A stretch of DNA of 64,000 bases, taken from Glaciihabitans sp. INWT7 (lineage in GTDB: Bacteria > Actinomycetota > Actinomycetes > Actinomycetales > Microbacteriaceae). The notes under the pieces are model-generated. The model saw only the letters and a program-made list of their open reading frames with translations. It was not told where the DNA came from and made no database searches. The translations under genes were made by a program, and so were the position numbers. Each line of letters starts with the position of its first letter. Position 1 is the stretch's first letter. The stretch lies in NCBI RefSeq assembly GCF_014217685.1, contig NZ_CP043653.1, positions 124,001-188,000 of the forward strand, read 5' to 3'. Shown here piece after piece: positions 16,514-25,409 of the stretch.

Positions 16514-17518
16514 ATGGCGGCCAGCGTGAAGGATGTCGCGGCACTCGCCGGCGTCTCGGTGGGCACCGTCTCCAACGTGATGAATCGACCAGAGAAGGTC
16601 TCCGTCGCGGTAGCGATGCGCGTGCAGGCCGCGATCGATCAGCTCGGCTTCGTGCGCAACGACGCCGCCCGGCAGTTGCGCGCCGGCCGGAGCAGCACCA
16701 TCGGGCTCGTCGTGCTCGATGTGCGAAACCCCTTCTTCACCGATCTCGCACGGGGTGCCGAGGATCGGGCGGCCGCGGACGGCTTCTCGGTGATCCTCGG
16801 CAACAGCGACGAGAAGGCGGATCGGGAGGCCACCTACCTCGACCTGTTCGAGGTACAGCGCATGCACGGCGTGCTCATCTCCCCGTTCGGCGACATCACC
16901 GGGCGCCTGCGCCAGTTGCGCGATCGAGGCATCCCCGCGGTGCTCGTGGACCGCACGAGCGCGGACGCCTCGTTCAGCTCCGTCTCGGTAGACGACATCG
17001 CGGGCGGCTCGCTAGCCGTCGCCCACCTGCTCGCCCAGGGGCGCCGACGCATCGCCTTCATCGGCGGACCCCTCGAGATCCAGCAGGTCACGGACAGACT
17101 CGACGGCGCACGCACGGCCATCGTGACGCAGCCGGAGGCGACTCTCGAGGTCATCCTCATCGATGCGCTCACCGTCATTGCGGGCCGGGCAGCCGGGCGG
17201 GAGCTCGTGGCGCGGGATCCGAAGGATCGACCCGACGCGGTGTTCGCGGCGAACGACCTCGTGGCGATGGGTGTGCTCCAGGCACTCATGATGCAGGGGG
17301 CGGATGTTCGCGTGCCCGAACAGATCGCCCTGGTCGGATACGACGACATCGACTTCGCCAGCGCCGCCGTGGTTCCGCTCTCGTCCATCCGGCAGCCGAG
17401 CGCTCTCATCGGCCAGACGGCGGTCGAGATCCTGCTCGAAGAGGCGTCCGACCCGTCCCTTGCGCCCCGCCAGGTGGTCTTCCAACCCGAACTGGTGGTG
17501 CGAGAGAGTAGTTTGTAG
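16514..17518 (+). CDS. LacI family transcriptional regulator of the rhamnose locus
   Basis: The 334-residue repressor has an N-terminal LacI helix-turn-helix (VKDVAALAGVSVGTVSNVMN, residues about 5-24) with hinge helix (NDAARQLRAGRS), then a periplasmic-binding-like sugar domain (IGLVVLDVRNPFFTDLARG, VALVGYDDIDFASAAVVPLS). The ATG at 16514 follows GGAG by 8 bases and starts the protein two residues before the conserved SVKDVA; the longer frame is unlikely. It is divergent from rhaT, so it probably represses the rhamnose operon and itself through the CG-centred sites in the gap. The effector is inferred to be rhamnose or a pathway product. Confidence 0.88.
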   Translation: MAASVKDVAALAGVSVGTVSNVMNRPEKVSVAVAMRVQAAIDQLGFVRNDAARQLRAGRSSTIGLVVLDVRNPFFTDLARGAEDRAAADGFSVILGNSDEKADREATYLDLFEVQRMHGVLISPFGDITGRLRQLRDRGIPAVLVDRTSADASFSSVSVDDIAGGSLAVAHLLAQGRRRIAFIGGPLEIQQVTDRLDGARTAIVTQPEATLEVILIDALTVIAGRAAGRELVARDPKDRPDAVFAANDLVAMGVLQALMMQGADVRVPEQIALVGYDDIDFASAAVVPLSSIRQPSALIGQTAVEILLEEASDPSLAPRQVVFQPELVVRESSL

Positions 17519-17523
17519 GGATC

Positions 17524-18507
17524 ATGTCGACGAAGATTCCCGCCGATGCTCCCGCGCTCATCGTGCCGGAGTTCGGCCGTATTGAACTTGGCCGGCGGCC
17601 CGTGCCGCATCCCGGACCCGGGAAGGTGCTCATCCGCACCGACTTCACCGGCGTCAGTGTCGGTACCGAGATGCTGGCCGCCACCGGTGAGCGGCCGTCC
17701 TGGGGCCCCGTGCCCTTCACCCCGGGCTACCAGGGCGTCGGTCACATCGTCGCCTTCGGCGAAGGGGAGGAGCGGCACGGTCTCACTCTCGGCGAGGCGG
17801 TCGCGTGTTTCGGCGATGGCACCCATGGGGCATATTTCATCGCCGATCTCGAGCTGACCTATCCGATCGAGGAGACCGATTCGTACCACATGGCTGCGCT
17901 GTTCGTGCCGGCCGCGGTCGGTCTGAACGCCATCGACAAGGCCGGGCTGGAGAGCGGGGACACCGTGCTCGTGCTCGGCCAAGGCCTCATCGGCCAGGCC
18001 ACCGCGATGCTCGCGCGCGACCGCGGCGCCTACGTTGTGGTGTCGGAGGTGTCTCCCGAGCGACGGGCCATCTCGGACGCCCATTGCGCCGACCGAGTGA
18101 TCGACGGCTCGGCCGGGTCGCCCTGGTCGCAGCTGCAGGCGGACTTCCCCGACGGTTTCGACATGGTGATCGAGTCGACCGGCGTCGCCGCTCTCATCGA
18201 CAGCGCCTTGGAATGCCTGCGCTTCGAGGGCACCATGGTCTTCGAGGGCGTGTATCCCGACCAGGTCACCTTCACCTACGAACTCGCGCACGAGCGGCAG
18301 ATCAACGCCGTGTTCCCGTGGTTCATCGGCACCTCTGAGGTGCGCCGCACGGTTCTGCGCCGCATCGTCTCCGGCGAGCTGGACATGGATCCGCTCATCA
18401 CCAACCAGGTCAACTGGACCGAGGCGGAGGCCACCTATCGACGCCTCTTCACCGCGGAGCGCGACCATCTCAACGGAATCGTCATCGACTGGCGGGGAGC
18501 GGAGTAG
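17524..18507 (+). CDS. Medium-chain (zinc-type) alcohol dehydrogenase-like protein
   Basis: The 327-residue MDR-superfamily oxidoreductase has a GroES-like N-terminal domain ([20 protein letters not shown]) and a Rossmann domain with [20 protein letters not shown]. The usual catalytic Cys-His-Glu zinc set and four-Cys structural zinc loop are not evident, so it resembles the zinc-independent or sugar-linked BchC/Bdh-like branch. It begins 5 bp after the LacI regulator and ends 2 bp before the next gene, so the three are probably co-transcribed. A role in oxidising a sugar or polyol linked to the rhamnose locus is possible but unproven. Confidence 0.75.
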   Translation: MSTKIPADAPALIVPEFGRIELGRRPVPHPGPGKVLIRTDFTGVSVGTEMLAATGERPSWGPVPFTPGYQGVGHIVAFGEGEERHGLTLGEAVACFGDGTHGAYFIADLELTYPIEETDSYHMAALFVPAAVGLNAIDKAGLESGDTVLVLGQGLIGQATAMLARDRGAYVVVSEVSPERRAISDAHCADRVIDGSAGSPWSQLQADFPDGFDMVIESTGVAALIDSALECLRFEGTMVFEGVYPDQVTFTYELAHERQINAVFPWFIGTSEVRRTVLRRIVSGELDMDPLITNQVNWTEAEATYRRLFTAERDHLNGIVIDWRGAE

Positions 18508-18509
18508 AC

Positions 18510-18944
18510 ATGCCTCTGAACGGCGATTACGCACCGAGCACATCGGATTGGGCGCGCGAACAGGCCGAGCTGTTCGAGGCGACGGATGGCGCGCAGGGAG
18601 CAGACCTGCGCGGAATGCCTGTCATCGTGCTGACCTCGGTGGGTGCCAAGTCCGGAATGCTGCGCAAGACCGCCCTCATGCGGGTCGAACACGAAGGCGA
18701 GTACGCGGTGGTGGCGTCGCTCGGCGGCGCCCCGAAGCATCCGGTCTGGTATTTCAATCTCGTGAAGAACCCAGAGGTCGAGCTGCAGGATGGCGCGGAG
18801 AAGGCCGACTACATCGCCAGGGAAGTCACCGGCGACGAGAAGGCGGTGTGGTGGAAGCGGGCCGTCGCGGCCTATCCGCCCTATGCCGACTACCAGGAGA
18901 AGACCGACCGGCAGATCCCGGTGTTCGTGCTGAGCCGGCGGTAG
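18510..18944 (+). CDS. Deazaflavin-dependent nitroreductase family protein (Ddn-like)
   Basis: The 144-residue protein matches the F420-dependent Ddn/FDOR-B family by the split-barrel pattern [40 protein letters not shown] and the tail [14 protein letters not shown]. Such proteins bind F420 (or flavin/heme) and reduce quinones or nitro compounds. Length is normal. It follows the MDR gene by 2 bp and converges on the LamG-domain gene 6 bp away. The function relative to rhamnose metabolism is unknown; it may be a passenger of the operon. Confidence 0.85.
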   Translation: MPLNGDYAPSTSDWAREQAELFEATDGAQGADLRGMPVIVLTSVGAKSGMLRKTALMRVEHEGEYAVVASLGGAPKHPVWYFNLVKNPEVELQDGAEKADYIAREVTGDEKAVWWKRAVAAYPPYADYQEKTDRQIPVFVLSRR

Positions 18945-18950
18945 CTGCCC

Positions 18951-20024
18951 TCACAGCCCGGCTGCCCAGTGATTCTGCACCTGAGTCGCGCTGAGCGCCA
19001 CCGAGTACGCCGCGGCGAAGCGCAGCTGCCCGGCGAAGTAGGAGTTGCCCTGGTTCGGCCAGCCGTTGAGATTGTCGTACCCGATGCGCCAGTACCCGCT
19101 GTAGCTTTCCGGGGTGACCCACGCGGCGTTCGATGCGACGAGGATGCCGTCGAGATACAGCCTCATTCCCGTTCCGGGTGACATCGTCGCCACCGTGTGG
19201 TGCCACAGACCATCGGTGACGACGCCCGGAGTGACCAGGACCTGGAGGGAACTCCCATTGTTGGTGCCGAACTCGAGCGCGCCCGTCGTTCCGATGTAGA
19301 CGTGCCGGTCGTAGTGGTTGGAGACGCCCGTCCGGGTGTTGCTGAACCCCATCAGCCGGCCGCCGGGCACGGTCGTCTTGAACCACAGCTCCTCGCTGAA
19401 CGTCGTCGGGTTCGAGTATTGGCGCGGGGTCGAGACGTAGCTCGACGTCCCGTTCAGCACGTAGGCGCCCCCGGAATCGCGCGGGCACGCGAGCGGCGTC
19501 ACTGCGCTGCTGGTCATGGATCCCTGATAGCTCCCCCAGCTCATGAAGCTCGCGCTGTCCGCGGCGAACAACGAGTTCGATCCCTCCTGGAAGTGGTACT
19601 GGAAGTAGGCGTTGGCCTGGTCGGAGGAGTCCGCGCTCGTGCAGGTGGAGTACTGGCCGATGACGAAGCTTCCCGAGACCGCGGAGGCGACGCCGGGAGA
19701 GGTGGCGGTGAGGGAGTAGATCCCGGCCCGGTTGATGCGGCACCCGGCGAACGTGACGCTGCCGGCCGTCGTTCCCTTCGGGTCGGTCGTGCAGGTGAGG
19801 GTCGCACCCGCGGCAGTCGTCAGAGAGAGGGTGACGGGGATCGCACTGGTGGTCTGGTTCCCGCCGGCGTCGACGACGATCACCACCGGTTGCTTCGCGA
19901 AGGGGGAGTTGATCGGTGTTGTGGCGGGCGACGCGGAGAACCGCAGGTTCGTCGCGGGGCCCACCGAGATCGTGAACGATGAGCTCACGGCACTGCTGAG
20001 CAAGGGAGAAGTGGCGGTGAGCGT
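18951..20024 (-). pseudogene. C-terminal part of a signal peptidase-Ig-LamG fusion, separated by an amber codon
   Basis: This stretch continues, in the same frame, the open frame that stops at the TAG at 20025-20027. It begins TLTATSPLLSSAVSSSFTIS, completing a bacterial Ig-like repeat, then a second Ig-like repeat ending AGIYSLTATSPGVASAV, and finally a LamG/concanavalin-like domain (GGAYVLNGTSSYVS, FSEELWFKT, GLWHHTVATMSPG, MRLYLDGILVASN). The second repeat has Tyr where the first has the stop, so TAC or TAT to TAG is the simplest history. There is no good start codon with a ribosome site at the beginning of this part. Unless the stop is read through or is a sequence error, the surface domains are not made. 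Confidence 0.75.
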
Positions 20025-21008
20025 CTAGGTCCCAGCCTTGTCGACCGCGCAGGCGCTGAAGGTGGAGATACCGGATGTGGTGGTCACGGGATTCGCGGCG
20101 CACGCCAGTGCCGCGCCTGCCGGATTCGTGAGGGTGAGCGTGATCGCACGAGCCGTGCCGGTGGTCGGCTTCCCCGCTGCATCGAGCAATCGCACCGAGG
20201 GTTGCACCGCGAGGCGCGCCCCACCGGTGCCGCTCGACGGGTTCACCGCGAACACCAGTTTCGTCGGCGCCGTTGCGGCCGGATAGACCCAGTTGTTGCC
20301 GACGGACGAAGTCTGCGAGGTGAACACCGCGTTCGCCGGGTTGAGTGCCACCAGTGCGAAAGTTGCGGCGATGGCGAGCGCGACTCCGGCCGCGATCCCG
20401 GGGATCGCGCGGACGAATGCGGGGTGTTTCGCCCGGAAGGGTGCTTGATTCCTCTTGGTCCGCGGGCCGGGGTCTCCGATCACCTCGACCAGGAGGGCGA
20501 GCAACGTGAGCACGACCCAGATCGAGAAGGGTACCCAGCCTCCAGTGGAGAGCCAGAGCAGCGGGAGCCCGACCCACGGAATCAGCACCCACGCCCGCGC
20601 GATGATGTCCGAGCGCTTCAGCGAAGCGCTGTCGACCTCGATGTTCGCGTCGCCCGCGGTGATCAGTGTGCCGTCCTTGTTCTTGCCCACGATGCGATGA
20701 ACGATCAGGTCGGATGACTTGCCGGCGCCGGACCCGTGGAATGTCACGACCCGCCCCATCGGGGTCGGGGCATCCTTATCCAGGGGAAAGGAGAGCACCA
20801 CATCCCCTGCCTGGAGGTGCGGTCTCATCGAGCCGCCGAACACGTCGGATCCGGTCATCCCGAATGCCAGTGGCACGATAGAGAACACCGCAAGGGCCAA
20901 AACGAATGAGAGCGACAGCCGGGCCACGAGCCGCACAAACAGCCAGGTCCAGGCCGCAAGCACGATCGTCGGGCGTGCGCTGGCTAGGGATTCCCTCTGG
21001 GCTGGCAT
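20025..21008 (-). CDS. S26B (SipW/ER-type) signal peptidase, N-terminal part of an interrupted fusion
   Basis: The 327-residue product starts at the ATG at 21006-21008 behind GAGGG. It has a transmembrane segment (about 20-50), the catalytic Ser in GGSMRPHLQAGDVV (Ser60), His in LIVHRIVGKN (His104) in place of the Lys of bacterial type I peptidases, and the conserved GTLITAGDAN. Two more hydrophobic stretches follow (about 145-176 and 201-223). The second of these ends in ANA-VFTSQTSSVGNNW, an internal SipW-type signal, then half an Ig-like repeat up to a TAG. The peptidase domain is complete and should work. Undisrupted, the protein would be 685 residues with LamG at its end. It follows the TasA-like gene by 31 bp. 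Confidence 0.83.
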   Translation of the reverse strand: MPAQRESLASARPTIVLAAWTWLFVRLVARLSLSFVLALAVFSIVPLAFGMTGSDVFGGSMRPHLQAGDVVLSFPLDKDAPTPMGRVVTFHGSGAGKSSDLIVHRIVGKNKDGTLITAGDANIEVDSASLKRSDIIARAWVLIPWVGLPLLWLSTGGWVPFSIWVVLTLLALLVEVIGDPGPRTKRNQAPFRAKHPAFVRAIPGIAAGVALAIAATFALVALNPANAVFTSQTSSVGNNWVYPAATAPTKLVFAVNPSSGTGGARLAVQPSVRLLDAAGKPTTGTARAITLTLTNPAGAALACAANPVTTTSGISTFSACAVDKAGT

Positions 21009-21039
21009 GGTGGGCACCCTCGATGATCGGGGGAATCGC

Positions 21040-21648
21040 TCAGTTGCTTTGGAGTTCCCAGACCACGTCGTCGCTGACCGACTTGCCCTGCAACGCATCG
21101 ATCTGGCTCTGGGTCATGCTCGTCACGTCGAACTTCCACGTGACCCGGTAGGTCTTCGATTCGCCGGAAGCGACACCGGTGGTCGTCCAGGGCAGGATGC
21201 CGGTCGCATAGTCGGTCGACTGTGCCGCCGCCGTTGCGATGGAGATCGCGGGTGCTGCCACCGCATCCGCGACGAATCCGGTGCAGCTGCCGAAGGACCC
21301 GCCCGATCCGATCTCCACGGTGATGAGGATGTTGTTCTCGAGCCCCTGTGCGCCGAGCCGCGCGATGTAGGTCTTCACCACTCCCGGCACCGATGAAGTC
21401 GACGTCACCTTGATGCAGTTCGTGCCGGTGTCGCTGGGCTTCACGTTGGTGAGCTGGAAAGTCGCCGCGCCGAGGTCGTCGTCCGTGAGGTTCACCGATC
21501 CGGTACTCCAGCTGTTGCCCACATTCTGGGTCTGGGCGGTGAACGCCGCGACCGAGATCTGCCAGATCAACAGGCCCGCGACCACGATGGCCGCTGGCCC
21601 GGCCGTGAAGATGGCGATTCGTCGTGCGCGAGCGCTTGGTGCCTTCAT
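21040..21648 (-). CDS. TasA/camelysin-like SipW-dependent exported protein
   Basis: The 202-residue protein has a basic N-terminus, one hydrophobic segment (about 11-33) and the motif VAAFTAQTQNVGNSW, which marks SipW-dependent signal peptides of the TasA/CalY (camelysin) type. The mature part is a beta-rich domain with SVNLTDDDLGAATFQLTNVK and no catalytic motif I can name. Relatives form biofilm fibres or cell-surface coats in Firmicutes; actinobacterial members are less studied. The ATG at 21648 follows GGGGA. It is directly upstream of its probable processing peptidase on the same strand, so one mRNA likely carries both. Confidence 0.8.
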   Translation of the reverse strand: MKAPSARARRIAIFTAGPAAIVVAGLLIWQISVAAFTAQTQNVGNSWSTGSVNLTDDDLGAATFQLTNVKPSDTGTNCIKVTSTSSVPGVVKTYIARLGAQGLENNILITVEIGSGGSFGSCTGFVADAVAAPAISIATAAAQSTDYATGILPWTTTGVASGESKTYRVTWKFDVTSMTQSQIDALQGKSVSDDVVWELQSN

Positions 21649-21868
21649 GATCTGATCCCCTGGTCGATTCCCCGAATTGGAGCCTGCCGTATGCTGCCGG
21701 CGCCCGGTGCCGCCGCCGATATTCCGGTGAGGCTCGATTCGATTGTGTCCGCCGTCGGGAGAGGCCGGGGGGCACAAGGTCCCGCGTAATTTCGCACCGG
21801 CCCGGGCGACCATCGAGTGTGCGGGCACCGCCATCCGCCTTCGGAGGCCACAGTGGGATGATGGATCG

Positions 21869-22273
21869 ATGACCGACAACATCCCCACCAAGCGTCCGCT
21901 CCTCGTCTGGGACATCGCCGTCTCGACGGCGGTGCTCCTCATCGGTTTCGGCTTCCTGGTTGTCTCGGCCGTGATCGACCTGTTCTCCGCGGCCCTCGTG
22001 GGCAACTGTCCCGCGCGCACCTGCTCGGCGGGTGCGGCCGTCGCATCCCTCGGAATCTCCTGGTTCGTGATGTTCCTGCTGCTGATCGTCGGGGCCGTGC
22101 TCACGATCGTCACCCTCGTGCGGCGTCGCCAGGCCTGGTGGATCGCTCTCGTCGCGATCGTGCTCGTCGTCGCGGTGTGGATCACCGGGTTCGTGCTCTA
22201 CTCACAGGCGGTCAGTCACGAGCGGGTCGTGCTCGACGGGGTCGTGGCGCTCGGCTCCTCCCTTCTCGCTTAG
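21869..22273 (+). CDS. Small four-helix membrane protein of unknown function
   Basis: The 134-residue protein from the ATG at 21869 has a short polar N-terminus (MTDNIPTKRPLLVWD) and three or four hydrophobic segments (about 14-40, 58-85, 92-115). A Cys pair lies in the first loop (GNCPARTCSAG) and could form an extracellular disulfide. It resembles small integral membrane proteins of Microbacteriaceae, possibly DUF6264-like, but I cannot confirm that. It is divergent from the TasA-like gene across a 220-bp gap with no clear promoter, and is followed by a repeat-rich segment. Confidence 0.7.
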   Translation: MTDNIPTKRPLLVWDIAVSTAVLLIGFGFLVVSAVIDLFSAALVGNCPARTCSAGAAVASLGISWFVMFLLLIVGAVLTIVTLVRRRQAWWIALVAIVLVVAVWITGFVLYSQAVSHERVVLDGVVALGSSLLA

Positions 22274-22291
22274 CAACGCGGTCTCGCGGCC

Positions 22292-22351
22292 GTGAGTTGC
22301 ACTCTTTTGCGGCCTCGGCGCGCGGCCGGGTCGCAAAAGAGTGCAACTCAC
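22292..22351. repeat. Perfect 20-bp inverted repeat
   Basis: The arms at 22292-22311 and 22332-22351 (starting GTGAGTTGCACTC) are exact reverse complements with a 20-base GC-rich loop. It lies 18 bp after the membrane-protein stop and could act as a terminator, but the length and the A/T-rich arm ends look more like a REP-type dispersed repeat. Confidence 0.7.
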
Positions 22352-22415
22352 CGCGATAATGCGGGGGAATAGGCCCCGCGGCGGAGGTTTCGCCCCGGTG
22401 ACGCCCTGCACTCGA

Positions 22416-22445
22416 CTCACGCTCACGCTCACGCTCACGTTCACG
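22416..22445. repeat. Hexamer tandem repeat CTCACG x5
   Basis: Four exact CTCACG units and one TTCACG unit lie in tandem, followed by degenerate CTCCGC-type copies. It is non-coding and lies inside the 22274-22797 intergenic segment. Confidence 0.75.
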
Positions 22446-22480
22446 CTCCGCTCCCGCTCCCCGCCCGCGCCCGGTTCCCG

Positions 22481-22563
22481 TTCACGGATCAGGAGTCACG
22501 CGGATCTGCGGGCGCGCCGGGCCTTCGACACGCCGCAGGTCCGGGTAACTCCTGATCCGTGAA
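22481..22563. repeat. 16-bp inverted repeat with ATCAGGAGT core
   Basis: TTCACGGATCAGGAGT (22481-22496) is repeated as its exact complement at 22548-22563 around a 51-base GC-rich insert. The right arm is part of a 26-bp direct repeat copied at 22634-22659. Confidence 0.75.
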
Positions 22564-22659
22564 CACGACGCACGACGCACGACGCACGACGCACGACGCA
22601 CGACGCTCGACGGTCGACGCAGGCCCGGCGTGCCTCCTGATCCGTGAACACGACGCACG
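22549..22659. repeat. 26-bp direct repeat pair flanking a heptamer array
   Basis: The 26 bases at 22549-22574, beginning CTCCTGATCCGTGAACACG, recur exactly at 22634-22659. Between and within them lies a heptamer array, six units of ACGACGC at 22565-22606 with two degenerate copies after it. This pattern suggests slipped-strand duplication within the intergenic segment. The remaining bases to 22797 are GC-rich and carry only a candidate -10 (TAAGGT at 22786-22791). Confidence 0.7.
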
Positions 22660-22797
22660 GCCCAAGACCCACGGCCCACGACGCACGGCCAACGACCCAC
22701 GCCATCCCCACGGGGGATAGTGGCATTTCGCCCGGCCGAAACCCGGGACGCGGATGGCGGAAACAACGCCGCAACATGCGAGGCCTAAGGTAAATCC

Positions 22798-24486
22798 ATG
22801 GATGGCCTGTTCGAGGGATACGGCACCCCGGTCGTGAAAGGTCGCAAGACCGGAGCGACGCCGTGGGACGAGATGTTCGACGAGCCGTCAACGGTTCGCA
22901 CGGCCTATCGGGAGATCCACTCGGCGCTCGCGCAGATGACCCAGGACGAGTTGCGCGGCCGCACCGACGCCCTCGCCAGCTCCTACCTCGCCCAGGGCGT
23001 CACCTTCGACTTCGCCGGAGAGGAACGCCCCTTCCCGCTGGATGCCGTGCCTCGGGTGATCGAGCTCGCCGAGTGGGTCACGGTCGAGGCGGGAATCAAG
23101 CAACGCGTGCTCGCTCTCGAGGCCTTCCTCGCCGACATCTACGGTGCCCAGAATGCCGTGAAAGACGGCGTGATCCCCGCCGCGCTGATCAGCTCGTCGA
23201 GTCACTTCCATCGCGAGGCCGCGGGCATCCACCCGGCCAACGGTGTGCGGATCCAGGTGTCTGGAATCGACCTCATCCGCGACGAGCAGGGTGGATGGCG
23301 CGTGCTCGAGGACAACGTGCGCGTGCCTTCCGGCGTGAGCTACGTGATCTCGAACCGCCGGGTGATGGCGCAGACCCTTCCCGAACTCTTCGTCTCCATG
23401 CGCGTGCGTCCCGTCGGAGACTATCCGCACAAGCTGCTGCAGGCGCTGCGCGCGAGCGCGCCGGAGGGAGTGGACGATCCGACCATCGTCGTACTCACCC
23501 CCGGTGTCTACAACTCCGCCTACTTCGAGCACACCCTGCTCGCTCGCCTGATGGGTGTCGAGCTCGTGGAGGGCCGCGACCTGTTCTGCTCGGGCGGCCG
23601 CGTGTGGATGCGCACGACATCCGGCCCCACCCGGGTCGACGTGATCTACCGCCGGGTCGACGACGAGTTCCTCGATCCGCTGCAGTTCCGAGCCGACTCG
23701 ATGCTCGGAAGCCCCGGACTCCTGCTCGCCGCCCGACTCGGCAACGTGACCATCGCCAACGCCATCGGCAACGGGGTCGCCGACGACAAGCTCGTGTACA
23801 CCTACCTGCCAGAGCTCATCAAGTACTACCTGAGCGAGGAGGCGATCATCCCGAATGTCGATACCTGGCGCCTCGAAGATCCGGCCTCGCTCGAGGAGGT
23901 GCTCGACCGTCTCGATGAGCTCGTCGTCAAGCCGGTGGATGGATCGGGCGGCAAGGGACTCGTCGTCGGCCCCGCTGCCAGTCCCGCCGAGCTCGAGAAG
24001 CTGCGCAAGACGCTGCTCGCCGACCCGCGCGGCTGGATCGCTCAGCCGGTGGTGCAGCTCTCCACGATCCCCACGCTCGTCGAAGATGGTATGCGACCGC
24101 GGCACGCCGACCTTCGTCCGTTCGCCGTCAACGACGGCAAGGACGTCTGGGTGCTGCCCGGCGGCCTCACCAGGGTCGCGCTTCCCGAGGGCGAGCTCGT
24201 CGTGAACTCCTCGCAGGGCGGCGGATCGAAGGACACCTGGGTCGTCGGGGAACTGCCGCTGCAGGTCTCGCGGCACTCCATCCAGGGCCTCGTCGCCGAC
24301 CAGGCGACCTCCACCGAGGCGATCCCGATCATCAACTCAGAGGTGCACCACATCGACCAGGCGCCCCGCGACCGCACTCTCGGGCAGGGGCAGCAGGAAC
24401 AGCAACAGCAGTCCGGAGGTCGAGTGGCGAGCGCCAGTGAGCGTATCGAGACCGGACCGACCGCGGAGGGGGCGTCGCCATGCTGA
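22798..24486 (+). CDS. Circularly permuted ATP-grasp type 2 protein
   Basis: The 562-residue protein is the ATP-grasp member (former DUF404/DUF407) of a widespread three-gene set with alpha-E and transglutaminase-like genes. Recognisable parts are FFREAAGIHP-like SHFHREAAGIHP, GWRVLEDNVRVPSGVSYVIS with the metal and nucleotide residues, LVVKPVDGSGGKGLVVGPAA in the grasp loop and LRPFAVNDGKDVWVLPGGL. The family is predicted to ligate an amine or peptide to a carboxylate; no substrate is established. The C-terminus has a Gln-rich linker (GQGQQEQQQQSGG). The ATG at 22798 sits 6 bases after TAAGGT, which suggests a leaderless message. It overlaps the next gene by 7 bp. Confidence 0.9.
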   Translation: MDGLFEGYGTPVVKGRKTGATPWDEMFDEPSTVRTAYREIHSALAQMTQDELRGRTDALASSYLAQGVTFDFAGEERPFPLDAVPRVIELAEWVTVEAGIKQRVLALEAFLADIYGAQNAVKDGVIPAALISSSSHFHREAAGIHPANGVRIQVSGIDLIRDEQGGWRVLEDNVRVPSGVSYVISNRRVMAQTLPELFVSMRVRPVGDYPHKLLQALRASAPEGVDDPTIVVLTPGVYNSAYFEHTLLARLMGVELVEGRDLFCSGGRVWMRTTSGPTRVDVIYRRVDDEFLDPLQFRADSMLGSPGLLLAARLGNVTIANAIGNGVADDKLVYTYLPELIKYYLSEEAIIPNVDTWRLEDPASLEEVLDRLDELVVKPVDGSGGKGLVVGPAASPAELEKLRKTLLADPRGWIAQPVVQLSTIPTLVEDGMRPRHADLRPFAVNDGKDVWVLPGGLTRVALPEGELVVNSSQGGGSKDTWVVGELPLQVSRHSIQGLVADQATSTEAIPIINSEVHHIDQAPRDRTLGQGQQEQQQQSGGRVASASERIETGPTAEGASPC

Positions 24487-25409
24487 GCCGCATCGCCGAG
24501 AGCCTGTTCTGGATCGGCCGCTACATCGAGCGCTCCGACGGCACGGCGCGAATCCTCGACGTGCACCTCCAGTTGCTTCTCGAAGACCCGTGGATCGAGG
24601 AGGATCTGGCCTGCCGGTCCCTCCTCAGCGTGATGGGCAGTGACGTTCCGGAGGACCGGGTGCTCACCCGGCAGAGCGTGCTCGAGATCCTCGCGGTGGA
24701 TCGTTCGGAGCCGGCATCCATCGCCTATTCGCTCGGCGCGGCTCGGGAGAACGCCCGCCGCGCGCGGGAGATCGTCTCGAGCGAGCTGTGGGAGTGCCTC
24801 AACACGACCCGTGCCCGGATGCCGCGCAAGATCGCCACCGACAAGGTGCACGAGTTCTTCGGTTGGGTGCGCGAGCGTTCGGCGCTCGCCGTCGGCATCA
24901 TCGAGTCGGCGACGAGCCGCGACGAAGCCTGGCAGTTCTTCACCCTCGGCCGCTCGATCGAGCGCGCGGACATGACCGCCAGACTGCTGGCCACCCGCAG
25001 CCTCACCGAGGCGAGCGGCCCATCGTGGACCACCATCCTGCGATCCTGCGGCGCGTACGAGGCCTACCTGCGCACCTACCGTGGGGTTCCGAGTGCGCGA
25101 AATGCGGCCGAGTTCCTGCTGCTCGACCGGCTCTTCCCCCGAAGCATCCTCTTCTCGGTGCGCCGCGCGGAGATGTGCATGCGCGACATTGAACCGCGCA
25201 CCGACCGGGTGGGGGTCTCCGACCAGGCTCAGCGCCTGCTCGGGCAGATCCGCAGCGAGCTCGAGTACCGTCCCATCGCCGAGATCCTCGAGGACCTCAC
25301 CCTGCACATGGACAACGTTCAGGCCGCGACGAGTGCGGCCTCGGAGGCGATCCGCCAGCGCTACTTCCCGACGAACGCCGCGCCGAGCTGGGTCGGTGAG
25401 AATACGTGA
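24480..25409 (+). CDS. Alpha-E domain-containing protein (DUF403)
   Basis: The 309-residue all-helical protein is the alpha-E partner of the ATP-grasp protein. The N-terminus MLSRIAESLFWIGRYIERSD and the internal FFTLGRSIERADMTARLL are diagnostic, as is EFLLLDRLFPRSILFSV. No catalytic residues are assigned in the family. It overlaps the ATP-grasp gene by 7 bp and the transglutaminase-like gene by 4 bp, which points to a stoichiometric complex. Function is known only from genomic context: predicted peptide ligation or modification. Confidence 0.9.
   Translation: MLSRIAESLFWIGRYIERSDGTARILDVHLQLLLEDPWIEEDLACRSLLSVMGSDVPEDRVLTRQSVLEILAVDRSEPASIAYSLGAARENARRAREIVSSELWECLNTTRARMPRKIATDKVHEFFGWVRERSALAVGIIESATSRDEAWQFFTLGRSIERADMTARLLATRSLTEASGPSWTTILRSCGAYEAYLRTYRGVPSARNAAEFLLLDRLFPRSILFSVRRAEMCMRDIEPRTDRVGVSDQAQRLLGQIRSELEYRPIAEILEDLTLHMDNVQAATSAASEAIRQRYFPTNAAPSWVGENT

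Noticed and set aside
18951-21648. Horizontal transfer of the surface-protein island
   Set aside because: The amber codon and the odd fusion suggested it, but no tRNA, integrase, insertion sequence or clear composition change marks the borders.
22565-22606. CRISPR-like array
   Set aside because: Units are only 7 bases and contiguous with no spacers, and no cas gene is present in the window.
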